Below are positions 45,851 through 57,490 of a stretch of 64,000 nt of DNA, in pieces. Position 1 is the first letter of the stretch. Every line of letters starts with the position of its first letter. The DNA lies in the NCBI RefSeq assembly GCF_036884655.1, contig NC_088345.1, positions 21,914,501 to 21,978,500 of the forward strand, in the 5' to 3' direction. The DNA comes from Musa acuminata AAA Group. Its lineage: Eukaryota; Streptophyta; Magnoliopsida; Zingiberales; Musaceae. The position numbers and the translations under genes were made by a program. The notes under the pieces were generated by a model. That model was not told the origin of the DNA and made no database searches. It was given only the letters and a program-made list of their open reading frames with translations.

Positions 45851-46770
45851 CTATGAGTGCAAAAAGCCGCGACACTACAAGAGTGATTGTCCCCAAGCCA
45901 AAAAGAGAACAACAAAAAAGAAGGCGCTCAAAGCAACATGGGATGATTCGAGTGCGTTTGAAGATGAGGAGTCTAACACCGAGCAAGTTGCTCATTATGC
46001 CTTAATGGCCATCGGAGAGGAGGTAACGAATTTATTAGATGCTGATTTATCTTTCGATGAATTATTAAATGCCTTCCATGACTTATTTGATGAGTGCAAT
46101 ATTATCAATAGAAAATACAAATTGCTGAAAAAGGAGCATGATAGTCTTACTTGTGATTTTGATAAGTTAAAAATTGAATATCATGATAGTTTAAATTCAT
46201 GTATCAAATGTCATGATCTAGAAACTCTCCAAAAAGAAAACCTGCTACTTAAGGACACCTTGAAGAAATTCGAGGTTGGTAGCAAGTCATTGAACATGAT
46301 CCTTGCAAACAAGGGTCACGTTCCAAAAAGAAGTGGAATTGGATTTGTGAGAAGTCCTCACCTAAATCCAACCACCTTTATAAAAGGCCCCATCTTACAT
46401 GTTCAACACCAAGCAAAATGTAACTTTTGTTGCAAAATTGGACACAAGACGCATTATTGTCCATTCAAGAAAATTAGTCCAAACAAATTGATTTGGGTTC
46501 CTAAAGGAACCATGATAAACTCTATGCAACATGATAAACAATGTAGATCTATCTTTGAGGCACCCAAAAGCAAATGGATACCTAAAAATCATCCTTTCTT
46601 GTAGAAACCCACACCATCGCAAGCTAGGAGCAAGAGATGGTACCTTGATAGTGGATGCTCAAGGCATATGACCGGAGATCCATCTCAATTCTCTAAGCTC
46701 ACTAGCATAAACAAAGGCTATGTCAACTTCAGAAACAACAACAAGGGTAAAATCACAAATGTGACCTAGA
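45851..46770 (+). pseudogene. SV4 gag C-terminus and protease start
   Basis: The frame is open from the joint to a TAG at 46602-46604 and then in frame to a second TAG near 46768. First CCHC knuckle: YECKKPRHYKSDC (Gly before His replaced by Arg; the first Cys at the joint). Then KKKALKATWDDSSAFEDEE, HYALMAIGEEVTNLL, a coiled-coil-like Lys/Glu/Leu region (LKKEHDSLTCDFDKLKIEYH), a second knuckle CNFCCKIGHKTHYC, and WVPKGT. After the first TAG comes the protease site WYLDSGCSRHMTGD (46647 onward). Two knuckles and this coil are typical of sirevirus gag-pol, so SV4 came from an autonomous type. Confidence 0.86.
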
Positions 46771-47487
46771 TACAGTCTTGTTTAACTTTTCAAGAATTAG
46801 AAACGTATGATTCCCAAATTCACATATCCTTGGATTTTCGAACCCATCAATTCCATCCATTCATAACCTTCTAATTTAACTCGTATCATGAAATGACTAA
46901 CTCTGTCATGAACTTGCAAGACTTATCAACTTGAAGAAACTATCACAAACATGTGTACGATATTGAGAATGTGCACATTAAAAATCTACCTTGATCATGC
47001 CAAAGTCTCTGTCTTAAAATGAAAATTATTACATAATTACGTAAGTAAAGTTGATTACTGGGAATGAAAACTCTCCTCAAGACAGAAAAATTCTCAGATC
47101 AGAACAAGTGTTCACCAGGCGGTGGCACCGCCCCAACTGGAGGTAGCACCTCCAATTGTCACGTGTTGCAAGCGGTTGCACCGCTCCAGCCAGAGGTGCA
47201 ATCGCCCGCAACTCTGTTCCTTTATAACTCAAGCTAGGGCCGACGGTGAAACCGACCCCAACTCATTTCCTTCCCTCCTCTACTCTCCTAAGCCTCCTCC
47301 ATCCCCATTTCCCCCATCTTAGCATCCCAAATACCCTTCATTTCGAAGCAAAGCATCAACATTCCTTCCCTCTCTTGAAGATCCCTCTCTTGAAGATCTC
47401 ATTAAGGTACTCTCTAAGAAGCCCTTAAACTCTGTTTCTTGATTCATTTACTTTTGCTCATCACTATTATTCTAAACAGCAGTAGTT
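46771..47487 (+). promoter_or_regulatory. non-pol leader of the SV4 internal ORF, LTR-like
   Basis: Sirevirus pol homology stops near 46770. 46771-47100 is unassigned AT-rich sequence. 47118-47200 carries GGCGGTGGCACCGCC, AGGTAGCACCTCC and GCGGTTGCACCGC, the same GC-palindrome style as the SV LTRs. CCTTTATAACTC (47219-47230) is a possible TATA element, followed by a CT-rich leader with AAGATCCCTCTCTTG repeats up to the ATG at 47488. It looks like a promoter and 5' untranslated region carried with the ORF. This is inference from layout only. Confidence 0.45.
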
Positions 47488-48537
47488 ATGGGATATAGAA
47501 GATCCTCAAGGGACAAAGGAAAGAGGAGATTCGTAGAAGACTTTGATTCCACCCTTTTCGATTCAAAATACCATGCTAAAAATTTTTCCTCTTTTGAACT
47601 TAGGAATGTCAACAAGGGAAAATACGTAGATTTAAGTGAGCTAAGAGGCTTAGAGACAATCCAGTGGTTTGCAAACTTAGATCTACTCCCTATCCTACAA
47701 ATTAATGAACCCATCTATCGAAGACTAGTAAGATTGTTTTACAACAACATACTAGTAGATGAAGAAGAAAGGATGTCCACCTATCTCTTAGGACAACATA
47801 TTTTAATTACGGATAGATTCATTTGCGACATGATAGGCATTCCCATGAAAAGTAGAGGACTTTACTTTAGAGGATCATGGGATGATGAAAATGTTGGAAC
47901 AACATACGTTGAAGCCCTACAAACAATTTTTGCCAATCCGAACTTAGAATTTGTTCCTAAAATTTGTGAACATTTACTGCCTCTAAACACTAACGTACTT
48001 CATCACATCCTAACTAGCATCATTCTTCCTAAACAATATCATCATGATGAAGTAAGCCAATTAGAATTAGGAACTATGTATATGATCATGAAAGGAAATG
48101 ACATCTGTCTTGGTTATCTTATCCAACAAAACATGTTGGAACTATCTAAGAAAGACATGATGCTCCCATATGGTGGTATAATAACTAGAATAATGAAAGC
48201 CTATGATATTCTAATACCACCGGAAGAAAAAGTAATAAAAGTAGATAGATTCAGCATAATTAATAAAAATCTACTTCATCGATTAAGATGTTTTTATAGA
48301 AACGGCAACTGGGTTAGAATGCCAAGAAGAACTGATCCCCCTCAACCTGAACCTGAACCGGAAACACCAGTCTTTACGGGTACCCAATCTCCTCCGATCT
48401 GTCCCTTAGAGGAAACACATCCGTTTGAGCAAACTCACACATCATCTGTCGAAGATATTGGGATTCGAATGGACCGATTCGAACAAAGACAAGAATGGCT
48501 TGAACTTCGACAAGATCAAATCCTAACTGAGCTGTAG
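47488..48537 (+). CDS. 349-codon ORF in place of integrase-RT; resembles plant transposon-protein family
   Basis: ATG at 47488 in GTTATGGGA context; TAG at 48535. N-terminus basic (MGYRRSSRDKGKRRF). Residues about 45-135: GLETIQWFANLDLLP, YRRLVRLFYNN, YLLGQHILITDRFICDMIGI, which resembles the "putative plant transposon protein" domain (Transposase_32 type) often found with gypsy/copia elements, by memory of that family. 160-260 is all-helical looking; 275-310 is a PEPEPE linker; the C-terminus is a coiled coil (RMDRFEQRQEWLELRQDQIL). The coil goes on in frame for 19 codons after the TAG to TGA at 48595, so the stop may be recent. It could be an env-position-like ORF or a captured gene. Function unknown. 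Confidence 0.75.
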   Translation: MGYRRSSRDKGKRRFVEDFDSTLFDSKYHAKNFSSFELRNVNKGKYVDLSELRGLETIQWFANLDLLPILQINEPIYRRLVRLFYNNILVDEEERMSTYLLGQHILITDRFICDMIGIPMKSRGLYFRGSWDDENVGTTYVEALQTIFANPNLEFVPKICEHLLPLNTNVLHHILTSIILPKQYHHDEVSQLELGTMYMIMKGNDICLGYLIQQNMLELSKKDMMLPYGGIITRIMKAYDILIPPEEKVIKVDRFSIINKNLLHRLRCFYRNGNWVRMPRRTDPPQPEPEPETPVFTGTQSPPICPLEETHPFEQTHTSSVEDIGIRMDRFEQRQEWLELRQDQILTEL

Positions 48538-48895
48538 CAAATTCTTCGACAATTTGACTCTTTATTTAGGCACTTTAACCTTCCACCTCATGAATGAGCT
48601 TGTATGAAGACAATCATCCGTTGTTGTTATAAACTCCTCATGGACTTTGTCTTTGATATGGCATGTTGTAAACTCCTTATGTTACTCATCATGAAGGACT
48701 TTGTCTTTGATATGGTTACCTGATATGTTGTAAACTCCATATGTTACTCTTTACCTTGATCTGTAAGCATATGCAAAGTTACAAACATCTCTTGTTGTTT
48801 ATCTCGGATTTTACTTTGAAACTAAATGTTTTGAAAACCTTATGCCTTGATAAATATAAAGTGACATACCAATGTAGTTTATAAGTCAGCAATAT
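48538..48895 (+). mobile_element. 3' flank of the internal ORF with a short tandem repeat
   Basis: After the ORF, 48640-48750 holds two diverged copies of GGACTTTGTCTTTGATATGG...TGTTGTAAACTCC about 65 bp apart. No other coding sequence is seen before pol homology resumes. Confidence 0.6.
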
Positions 48896-49000
48896 GACAT
48901 TGATATGAAACATCAACTAGCTGCTATCTTTACAAAACCTCTAAGTGAAGAACAATTTAATTTCATTAGGAATGTTGATGTGTCCAAATACTTAAACTAG
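48896..49000 (+). pseudogene. SV4 RNase H C-terminal end
   Basis: DIDMKHQLAAIFTKPLSEEQ, FNFIRNV...KYLN then TAG. This is the conserved last segment of copia pol (ADIFTKPL, here AAIFTKPL). Everything between the protease start and this point (integrase, RT, most of RNase H) is absent. Confidence 0.85.
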
Positions 49001-49910
49001 TTAAAATTATATTTCGGACGTTATTGATTACTATTACATGCCTTGGTATCACTTGATCAAATAACATGTTGGAAATTATGTGACAAATGTTTTTGAAAAT
49101 CAGTAGCTTACTCATATCCGAATGCATGTAAGAAGTTCATCTTATTTTCGGTTTGAATACTAAAAATAGGATTTTCCTGTACACTCTTATGAAAACTTTT
49201 TGAAAAATGAGTTTCCTCCTTCAAGCAACGAACTATAACATAACAAGGAGAAGAGATATTCAAAGCATTATATGTGTCATGCCTTCCTTTATGTGCTTGA
49301 TAACCTACTGGAATCACATCTACCATGCTTTCTGATAATGCTACCATGCTTTTTGTTGATGACAAAGGGGGAGAAAAATATGAATTGATATGGTTGCTAT
49401 TACTGATGTTATGATTAGGCCATACCTGCTATCACTGATAATGATATGGTTGCTATTACTGATGTTGACATGGTTGCTATCACTGATGCTATGATTTGGC
49501 CATACTTGCAAGAAATATATGATTGTCATATGCCCTGTATCAAGATATCAAACAAAAATTTGCATCGTACGAACTGATATATTACCATGTGATGCAATGC
49601 TACACTTGCTAAAATATTCGAAATGTGTACATCATGTAATGATATCAAAATCTTGCTTCACAGCTTTACATGTCGATATCTTACAATATGATGAATTGCT
49701 GCAATAACCATCATTCAAACTTGTTATATTTGAAAATATATGTCAAGCCTTGACATCATCTTCAAAGAGATACATTATGATAGGAATCATGATGGGAATA
49801 TGTCTCTTGAATTTATAAAGTTTTTAAATTCAAGAAGTATGGCATATAGACAAGGGGAGTTAAGGTTAACTCCATTATCAATTGATTGTCATCATAAAAA
49901 AGGGGGAGAT
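49001..49910 (+). mobile_element. SV4 3' untranslated region with repeated polypurine motifs
   Basis: Non-coding. GACAAAGGGGGAGAAA near 49360; a 24-bp repeat (GGTTGCTATTACTGATGTT-type) at 49384-49500 shared with SV2; final PPT AAAAAAGGGGGAGAT at 49896-49910. Confidence 0.75.
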
Positions 49911-51805
49911 TGTTGAATCTCGGATTTTGATGATGAAGTCAATTGTCATTTGTTGTCTAATGTATGTGTTGAGATAAGTGTGCAGGATTAACTACGATGA
50001 AAGTAAGACATGTAGCAGGAGTTGCGCCGGAGTCATGACAATGATCACGTTGGGAGTTCGAGAGCTCCACGGAAGTTCGGACAATCGTCGGAGGTTCTAC
50101 GGGAACAAATCCGAGAAGTCCAGAAGCTTGCCAAAGGAGCTCGTCGGAACTTGCCAAGTGGATCATTGCAGTCCAGGAGTTTGCCGGAAGTCCGCAGGAG
50201 CATCACCGAGGGTTCATCGGATGATCGACGGATGTTCAGCGGAAACTCGCCGGAAGAAGCGAGTGACGCACCGAAGCAAGCTGCAGAATATGTCTTAGGA
50301 AATAATCGTAGTTAGCACTTTAATTAAGTTAGAAATGGGAGGTGATCCCATTAGCTTAATCCTGGGGCAATTGGGCCCCTAAAGAACTCAAATTGGGTTG
50401 AATGGTTCAACCTATTCGGACCCAGGTTGCTGTGGGAGGTGCAATCGCCCAAGCAGGGAGGTAGCACCGCCCAGGCTATGTCTCCCAGCGAGACTGGGCG
50501 GTGCAACCGCCTCAGCCAAGAGGTGCAACCGCCCAGGGCTCAGTCTCCGAGCGAGACTGGGTGGTGCAACCTCCTCTGTCAGGAGGTAGCACCGCCAGAG
50601 CTCAAGTTTCGAGCTCTACCAGGCGGTGCAACCTCTCTAGTCAGGCGGTGCAACCGCTTGAGCTCGGTCTTCGAGCTCTGGCAGAGAGGTGCAACCGCCC
50701 CTGATAGAGGTGGCACCACCTAGAGGCTCAGTCTTCGAGCTCTATCAGGCGGTGCAACCGCCCTAGTCAGGAGGTGCAACCGCCTGATCCCGGAATTTCG
50801 GGATTTGATCGTTTTGAGCTCCAAATTTGAACTGGGTTAGGGCCTATAAATACCCCACCCATTCAGCACTGAAAAGATACAGACCTACACCGAATTCTTG
50901 ATCTTTTCCGTGATTCTAAGAGCTCAAATTTGTGTAAAGTCCAAAAGTTCTCCTCTTTCTGTTCTTCAAGTCTTGAGTTGTAAAGAGAGGAGAGAAAGGT
51001 TCTGTAAGGGTTGTCTCCTGAGCCAGTCAAAAGGAGTGAAACTGTAAAAGGGCAGTTGGCCTTCGCCTATTGAAGGAAGGCCTCTAGTTGACGTCGGTGA
51101 CCTCGTCGATGGAGGAAGCCAAAAGTGGAGTGGGTCAAGACTGACCGAACCACTCTAAATCTCTGGTTTGCTTTTCTTTTGAGCACTTTATCATTACTAC
51201 AAACCTCCTACATAGCTACTGCTCTCTGCGCTTTTACGAACAAGTTTCGAAGTTCTAATCTTTCCGAATCTGCATTCAGACGTAAATCAGTGTTTTCGTA
51301 CGATCTTTACATTGTAGTTTACATTTACGTTTTGATTCTATTTATAACTGCAAACTGTCTTCTGCGCTTTTACGAACGAGTTTCTTTGCAGTTTACGTTT
51401 ACGTTTTGATTCCATTTATAACTGCAAACTGCCTTCTGCGCTCTTACGAACGAGTGTCTAAGTTCAGATCTTTTCGAATCTGAGCTTAGACGTAAACTGC
51501 GCTTAGACGCAAACTGTGTTTAGACGCAAACTGCGCTTAGACGCAATCTGCGCTTAGATGCAAACTGCGCTTAGACGCAATCTGCATTTAGACGCAAATT
51601 GCATTTAGACACAAACTGCATAAACTGCGCTTAGACGCTAACTGTGTTTGGACTTAAACTGCACTTAATCATAAGTAATCTTAGAATCGGCTTTTGCATC
51701 AAAATAGTTTTTATCGAACGAACGCAGGTTTCATTTTTAATCGCTGAAAGATTTCCGCTGCACTAATTCACCCCCCCCCCCCTCTTAGTGCTCTCGATCC
51801 TAACA
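49911..51805 (+). repeat. SV4 3' LTR
   Basis: 1895 bp; TGTTGAATCTCGGATTTTGA to CTCTCGATCCTAACA. It lacks about 200 bp near its start relative to other SV LTRs. TATAAATA 50845-50852; 17-bp array about 51480-51660; C homopolymer about 12. By array content it belongs with SV2 and the solo LTR, not with the flanking SV3 LTRs. Confidence 0.88.
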
Positions 51806-53770
51806 TTTATATGTTTTGAAAATATACATGATGATAATGATGTATGTAATGATGAAATATTCATGATAAAATAATTGTTTTGACATTCAAGACTTGAATT
51901 TTCATCAATGCTATTTACCTTTGTCATAATTTAGAAATTAACGTAAAGGGTCTCCCCTTGTTTTTGACAATGACAAAGGGCGAGCAAAACATGCTTGGAA
52001 GCTAATTTGATAGCTCATATAATTTAAAAGAAAGAGGGAAGAAAATAAGTACACTCCTCAAAAGAAAAGGAATTGCTATCTTGAACATCACCAAAAGTGC
52101 TATCTTACAAATCTCAAGATGCACAAATGCAAACATGCAAAATTTATAATTTTGCACATCATTAAAATTTATGAAGCTTTGGTGATTATGCATGTTCTAA
52201 ATGTTATAAGATTCACTAGCTTGCATGATGTAGAACTTGCTATATTGAACATCACCAAAGAATGATATCTTGCATAAGCAAAAAGTTAACTTGCAAAACT
52301 TATATTTCAAGAAGCAAGAGTTGCTTTCTTGAACAACTCAAAATTACTAGCTTGTGTGTCTTAAAATGTTAAAAAAAATTTGCTAGCTTGTATATTGTAA
52401 ACTTGCTATCGTACTACCATGATGATGAGCATGTCTTATCTTCATGATTGTATTTGAAAAACTATGGCAAAAATATGTCCGAATGATTGAACTTGTTAAA
52501 ATTAATTTTTGGACTTTCTTGATTGAATGATCAAATCACTCGACTGCCATGATGATGTTACACAATTACATGCCCTAATAACAGGTTGGAAATTATGTAC
52601 TTAGGATACAAAAATTTTCATAATAATAAGCATGTTTTGTCCTCATGATTGTATTTGAAAATCAATAGCACAACCTTGTCCGAATGCATAAAAGTGTTAA
52701 TTTCATTTTTGGATTCTCTTAACTATTGGTATCCTAACAATTGAATTTTTGAATTATCCTCTTCCAGACTTAATAAGCATATGTCATATCAAGTTTAATT
52801 CATATCATTGATTTTTTACATTTGGAATCAATTAGCAAATACATCTCTCATACACTTATCATGTGAATAATATTTTGTTTTAAGAAATTGATTTGATGAA
52901 ATGATTCCTGCTTATAAATTCCTTCTTGAAAAACGAAGTCATTTTTACGTACAAGGATTTGATACATATCTTGATACTTGTAAAAATGAAGGGTGCTTTG
53001 ATATCTTATCGATTTTAACTTCATTCGAGTAAGCTCAGAAATAGCTTTCCTCCTTCATGCAAAAAGAAAATAACAAATAAAATGGAAGAAGTTTTCAAAG
53101 CTATCTCCATGTCTTGTTTTCCTTGAGATGTTTGAATATTTGGTATCTTATCACTCTTTGTTGAAAAATGACATGAACCTGCTTATGGCATCGCACTTAT
53201 ATTTAAAATTTGCTTATATCGTTCTCCTTTTTGTGACAACAAAGGGGGAGAAATATATGAATTGATGCTATGATTGCCATATTTGCTCTATGCCATGGTT
53301 GCATTATAATAATATATCAAGAACTAGCATCGCAACTTTACTTATTGATATCCTGCCATGTGATGAAATGCTACAATTGATAAACACTTGAAATGTTTGC
53401 GTTACGATATCAAAAGCTTATATTGTAGTTTTACATGTTGATATTTGATAATAGCAAACTTGCATGATGATAAAACTTGATATTATGTTTTTCATGCAAT
53501 GAGTTGAACCAATATCACGAACGCTTGATTGTGGTACTTCTCCTTTTTGTTGATAACAAAGGGTGAGAAGTATGATGTTATACATATGTTTATGCATAAG
53601 TTCATGATGACGAGTTGCAAGTATTCATGATGAATATTGCAATGACTTGAATTCAGTTTGAATTCAAGGTTCTTTCAATATGGCATATTGATAGGGTGAG
53701 TTTGTTTAAACTCCGGGAGTTAAGTTTAACTCCGTCATCAAGTGGTTGTCATCATCAAAAAGGAGGAGAT
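51806..53770 (+). repeat. second copy of the SV3 internal segment
   Basis: 1965 bp, matching 43742-45703 from TTTATATGTTTTGAAAATAT to the PPT with scattered small changes. It starts exactly after the SV4 LTR CA and ends at the final SV3 LTR. Confidence 0.88.
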
Positions 53771-55848
53771 TGTTGAATCTCGTATTTTGATGATGAAACT
53801 ACTTGATATATGTTTATGATTTAATTTGTGTTTTGAGTGACGAAGGATGCTTCGATCAGGATGAGACAATTGAAGCAGGAAAATCATGTTGTGCCATCGG
53901 AACATGTCAGAATATTGGACGTCGGGCCGGTGGATTGGTCGACGTATCGACAGAAAGCTTCGGGCCGTGGACTCGGGCATCGGGCCAAGAAGAGCGGGTA
54001 TTGTGCCAAGGATATCGAAGTTGCAGAGTCAACTGACCAATTGGGCAATAGGATGTAGGAGAGGACGATGCGCCGAAGAATCGGACGAAGCATCGAGGGA
54101 CCAAAGACATGCCGGACAAATTGGTTAATTGCTTAGGATTAATTGTCTCGATCGAAGTTTTGTTTTAAGTGTGCAGGATTAACTACGATGGAAGAAAGAC
54201 ATGCAGTAGGAGTTGCGTTGGAGTCAAGACAATGATCAAGTTGGGAGTTCGAGAGTTCGACGGAAGTTCGGACAGTCGTCGGAGGTTCTGTGGGAACAAA
54301 TCCGAGAAGTCCATGAGCTTGCCAAAGAAGCTCGTTGGAACTCGCCAAGTGGATCATCGCAAGTCCAGGAGTTTGCCAGAAGTCCGCAGGAGCATCACCG
54401 AGGGTTCATCGGATGTTCGTCGGAAGCTGACCGGAAGAAGCGATTGACGCACCAGAGCAAGTTGCAGTAAATGTCTTAGGGAATATCGTAGTTAGCACAA
54501 TGATTAAGTTGGAAATGGGAGGTGATCCCATTAACTTAATATTGGGGCAATTGGGCCCCTGAAAAACGCAAATTGGGCCGAATGGATCAACACATTCGGA
54601 CCCTGATTGCTGTGGGAGGTGCAACCGCCCAAGCCAGGAGGTGGCACCGCCTGAGCTAAGTCTCCCACCGAGACTAGGCGATGCAACCACCCCAGCCAGG
54701 AGGTGGCACCGCCTGGGCTCAGTCTCTGAGCGAGACTGGGCGGTGCAACCTCCCCTGACAAGAGGTGACATCGCCTGAGCTCGGTCTTCGAGCTCTACCA
54801 AGCGGTGCAACCGCCTCAGTTAGGAGGTGCAACCGCCTGAGCTCGGTCTTCGAGCTCTGGCAAGAGGTGTAACCGCCCCTGACACGAGGTAGCACCGCCT
54901 AGTGGCTTAGTCTTCGAGCTCCGCCAAGCGGTGCAACCGCCCCGGTCAGGAGGTGCAACCGCCTGATCCCGGAATTCCGGGAATTGATAGTTTTGAGCTC
55001 CAAATTTGAACTAGGTTAGGGCCTATAAATACCCCACCCATTCAGCACTGAAAGAGTATGAACTTACACCGAAATCTTGATCTTTTTCTGTGATTCTTAG
55101 AGCTCAAAATTGTTGTAAAGGCCAAAAGTTCTTCTCCCTCTGTTCTTCCAAGTTATGAGTTGTATAGAGAGGAGAGAAAATTCTGTAAGGGTTGTCTCCT
55201 AAGCCCGTCAAAATGAGTGAAACTATAAAAGGGTGGTTGGCCTTCGCCTATTGAAGGAAGGCCTCTAGTTGACGTCGGTGACCTCGTTGGTGGAGGAAGC
55301 CAAAAGTGGAGTAGGTCAAGATTGACCGAACCACTCTAAATCTCGGTTTGCATTTACTTTGAGCATATTATCTTTACAGCAAACCTCCTCTACAACTTAC
55401 TGCTTTCTGCGCATATACAATCTGGTTTCAAGCGTTGCACTTTCCGAATCAGTGTTTAGACGTAAAACTATTTTTTCGTACGATCATTATATTTCAGTTT
55501 GCGTTTACGTCTTGATTTCAATTATAACTGCAAACTGCCTTTATATCCTTGCTTAAACTACATCTAGCCTAATCAAGTGATTTACGTATCAGCATTTAGA
55601 CGTAAATCAGCTTCTTCGTACGAACGTCGTATTTCAGTTTGTGCTTATATTCTGGTTTTCATCATAACTGTAAACTGCCTTCATAAGATTTATTTTAATG
55701 TCATCTCGCTTGATCTTAAGTTAAAGTAATCTTAGAATCGGCTTTCACAACGAAATTATTTTTATTGTTCGAACGTGTTTTATCATCGAAAGATTTCCGC
55801 TGCACTAATTCACCCCCCCCCCCCCTCTTTGTGCTCTTGATCCTAATA
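53771..55848 (+). repeat. SV3 3' LTR
   Basis: 2078 bp, same subtype as 39461-41550 (no array; CTTTACAGCAAACCTCC segment). TATAAATA 55024-55031. The last bases are CCTAATA, so the terminal CA is mutated. C homopolymer about 13. Confidence 0.9.
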
Positions 55849-56218
55849 GATACATCCATGGTTTTATGGTACCGAAAATATCGCTCCGCACGCGAGATCC
55901 AACCAATCGGGTCTCCTTCTTCCCATCTAGGGAAATCTACTCTCATGCATTGATAGTTGGGGTTGGTCATAGAGCTTCCCCCCTCTTGGAAGTCATATCT
56001 TTGGGCTTGGTGCGATTGGGCAAAGCTCTCTCCTAGTTGTGATTTCTTCGGGCTTAGTGGTCGGCCCAATCTGAGTTCGGTAAAGAGCATCCGATCTTAT
56101 CCTGCATTGGTGCCTCAAAGGCTTCGAATTTAGCATTAATTACCTCCTCAGATGCCATAGTATATGCCACCAAATCTGTGATGTTAAGATCTCTCTTTTG
56201 TTGTCGGGTTAAAGGCAT
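55849..56218 (-). pseudogene. CV2 gag, N-terminal part
   Basis: ATG at 56218 (MPLTRQQKRDLNITDLVAYT), a stop and frame change near 56095, then a piece open to the SV3 junction: QGGSSMTNPNYQCMR-like, VDFPRWEEGDPIGWISRAER, YFRYHKTMDVS. The phrase FPRWEGDP...WISRAERYF is characteristic of Ty3/gypsy retrotransposon gag. It continues at 39460. Confidence 0.83.
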
Positions 56219-57476
56219 GTATTGGTTGAGAGAGGTGATGGTCGAAAGGGTTGGTAGATCAGTGGATGTAGGCTACGGTTTAGGCTTGTTTTGTGGCTAT
56301 TTTGGGTGCAGTTTGAGGGTGTGATTTGGTGGAGTTTTAGGGCTATAGATGAAAATTTTGGATCTGTGGTAGATGGTAGCAAAGGTTTGATAGAAATAAG
56401 TGGAAGTTGCAGCAAGTATGTGCTGTCTTGTAAGAGTAGAATTATCGTCGAAGAAACAACGGTTTCTCGAAGTAATTTCCACCAAAAACATGAGAGAATT
56501 GAGGAGGGAATTGATAGCAAAATCACAATTTATATGACAGCAATGATATCTAATTTAATCAAGAAAATTTCGGCAGTATAACAGCAAGGAAATTGGTGCA
56601 AGTTGCCATTGCAGAATTCTCGTCGAGAAATTTCAGCGGGTTACGACGAAAATTTGCAGCAACACAAAATCATTTTTAGAGATGAATTTTTTAATAGATT
56701 AGTCATAGATGGAAGCCAAGATAATCTATGAAGTGTATAAGAAATTTCATTCAAAAAATATTGTAAATAGATTGGTTAAGGCAACAATATGCGGCTAAAA
56801 TTTTCTATAGCACAGATTTTTAAGTATTGCAGACTGGACGTAAAAGATTAGTGATTTATATTGAGAATTTTTTGGTGAAACCAAAGGAAATTCTACAATT
56901 GAGAAGTGTCAAAGCTATCATAAAAATTTCATAGAGATTTGGATAGAAACAATGTATTATCAAGATCAAACAAACAGTGCTATGCGGCTGAAATTTTACA
57001 GTGCATATTTTCAAGTATAGCAGGTTAGACGTAAAATATCAATGGTTTAAATTGAGAATTTTTTGACAAAACCAAAGGAAATATGCTATTAGGAAATGTC
57101 AAAGATGTCATAAAAATTTCATAGAGATTTGGATAGAAAAAACACAGTAGCAAGATCAAACAAACGGTGCTATACGGTTGGAATTCTGTAATGTATCTTT
57201 CGTCATAGAGATGAAAACTTTAAGACGAAAAGTTTATGCAGCAATATAGGAATAATTTTTTTGAGATTTTCAAATAAGGATAACTAAATTGCAGCAGTAG
57301 TAAGGTAGAAAACCAGAACCTGTTGTAATTCACGGGGAGATCAAAGGATGATCCGTGGTGGTGGAGATGATTGCGGAATTTGGCAATGATCTCTTAAGCA
57401 ATTAAGGGAATTGCTTTGGGTGGTTGTGGAGGGTTGATGGATGGCTATGGAAGGGCAGTGAGATGCTAAGAACGCT
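56219..57476 (-). mobile_element. CV2 leader
   Basis: AT-rich untranslated region, no gene. Two diverged copies of a roughly 180-bp segment (AAAATTTCATAGAGATTTGGAT, GTGCTAT-CGG) lie at about 56820-57010 and 57010-57200. Unlike the CV0/CV1/CV3 leaders it is not C-rich. Confidence 0.65.
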
Positions 57477-57490
57477 GCTCTAATATCAGG
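57477..57490 (-). other. CV2 primer-binding site
   Basis: Minus CCTGATATTAGAGC immediately after the LTR; TGATATTAGAGC differs at two positions from the tRNA-Met complement. Confidence 0.72.

Larger units (their letters stand above)
39461..55848 (+). mobile_element. SV3, composite sirevirus-like element
   Basis: Outer LTRs 39461-41550 (2090 bp) and 53771-55848 (2078 bp) start TGTTGAATCTCG and end CCTAACA/CCTAATA. Flanks are GATGT (39456-39460) and GATAC (55849-55853), a TSD with two later changes: CV2 gag is continuous across the join. Between them lie a gag, an AT-rich region, a truncated inner LTR, SV4 coding fragments, a third full LTR and a second copy of the AT-rich region. That is LTR-int-LTR(partial)-int-LTR-int-LTR. 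Confidence 0.82.

Noticed and set aside
47488..48537. A host cellular gene
   Set aside because: It lies between sirevirus protease and RNase H remnants in one element, has no visible introns, and resembles transposon-associated families. Host origin is possible but not supported.
45704..51805. SV4 as a simple complete insertion with two LTRs
   Set aside because: The left LTR is only 147 bp and joins gag directly, no PBS is present, and flanking internal copies are duplicated, so it is not a clean insertion with a TSD.
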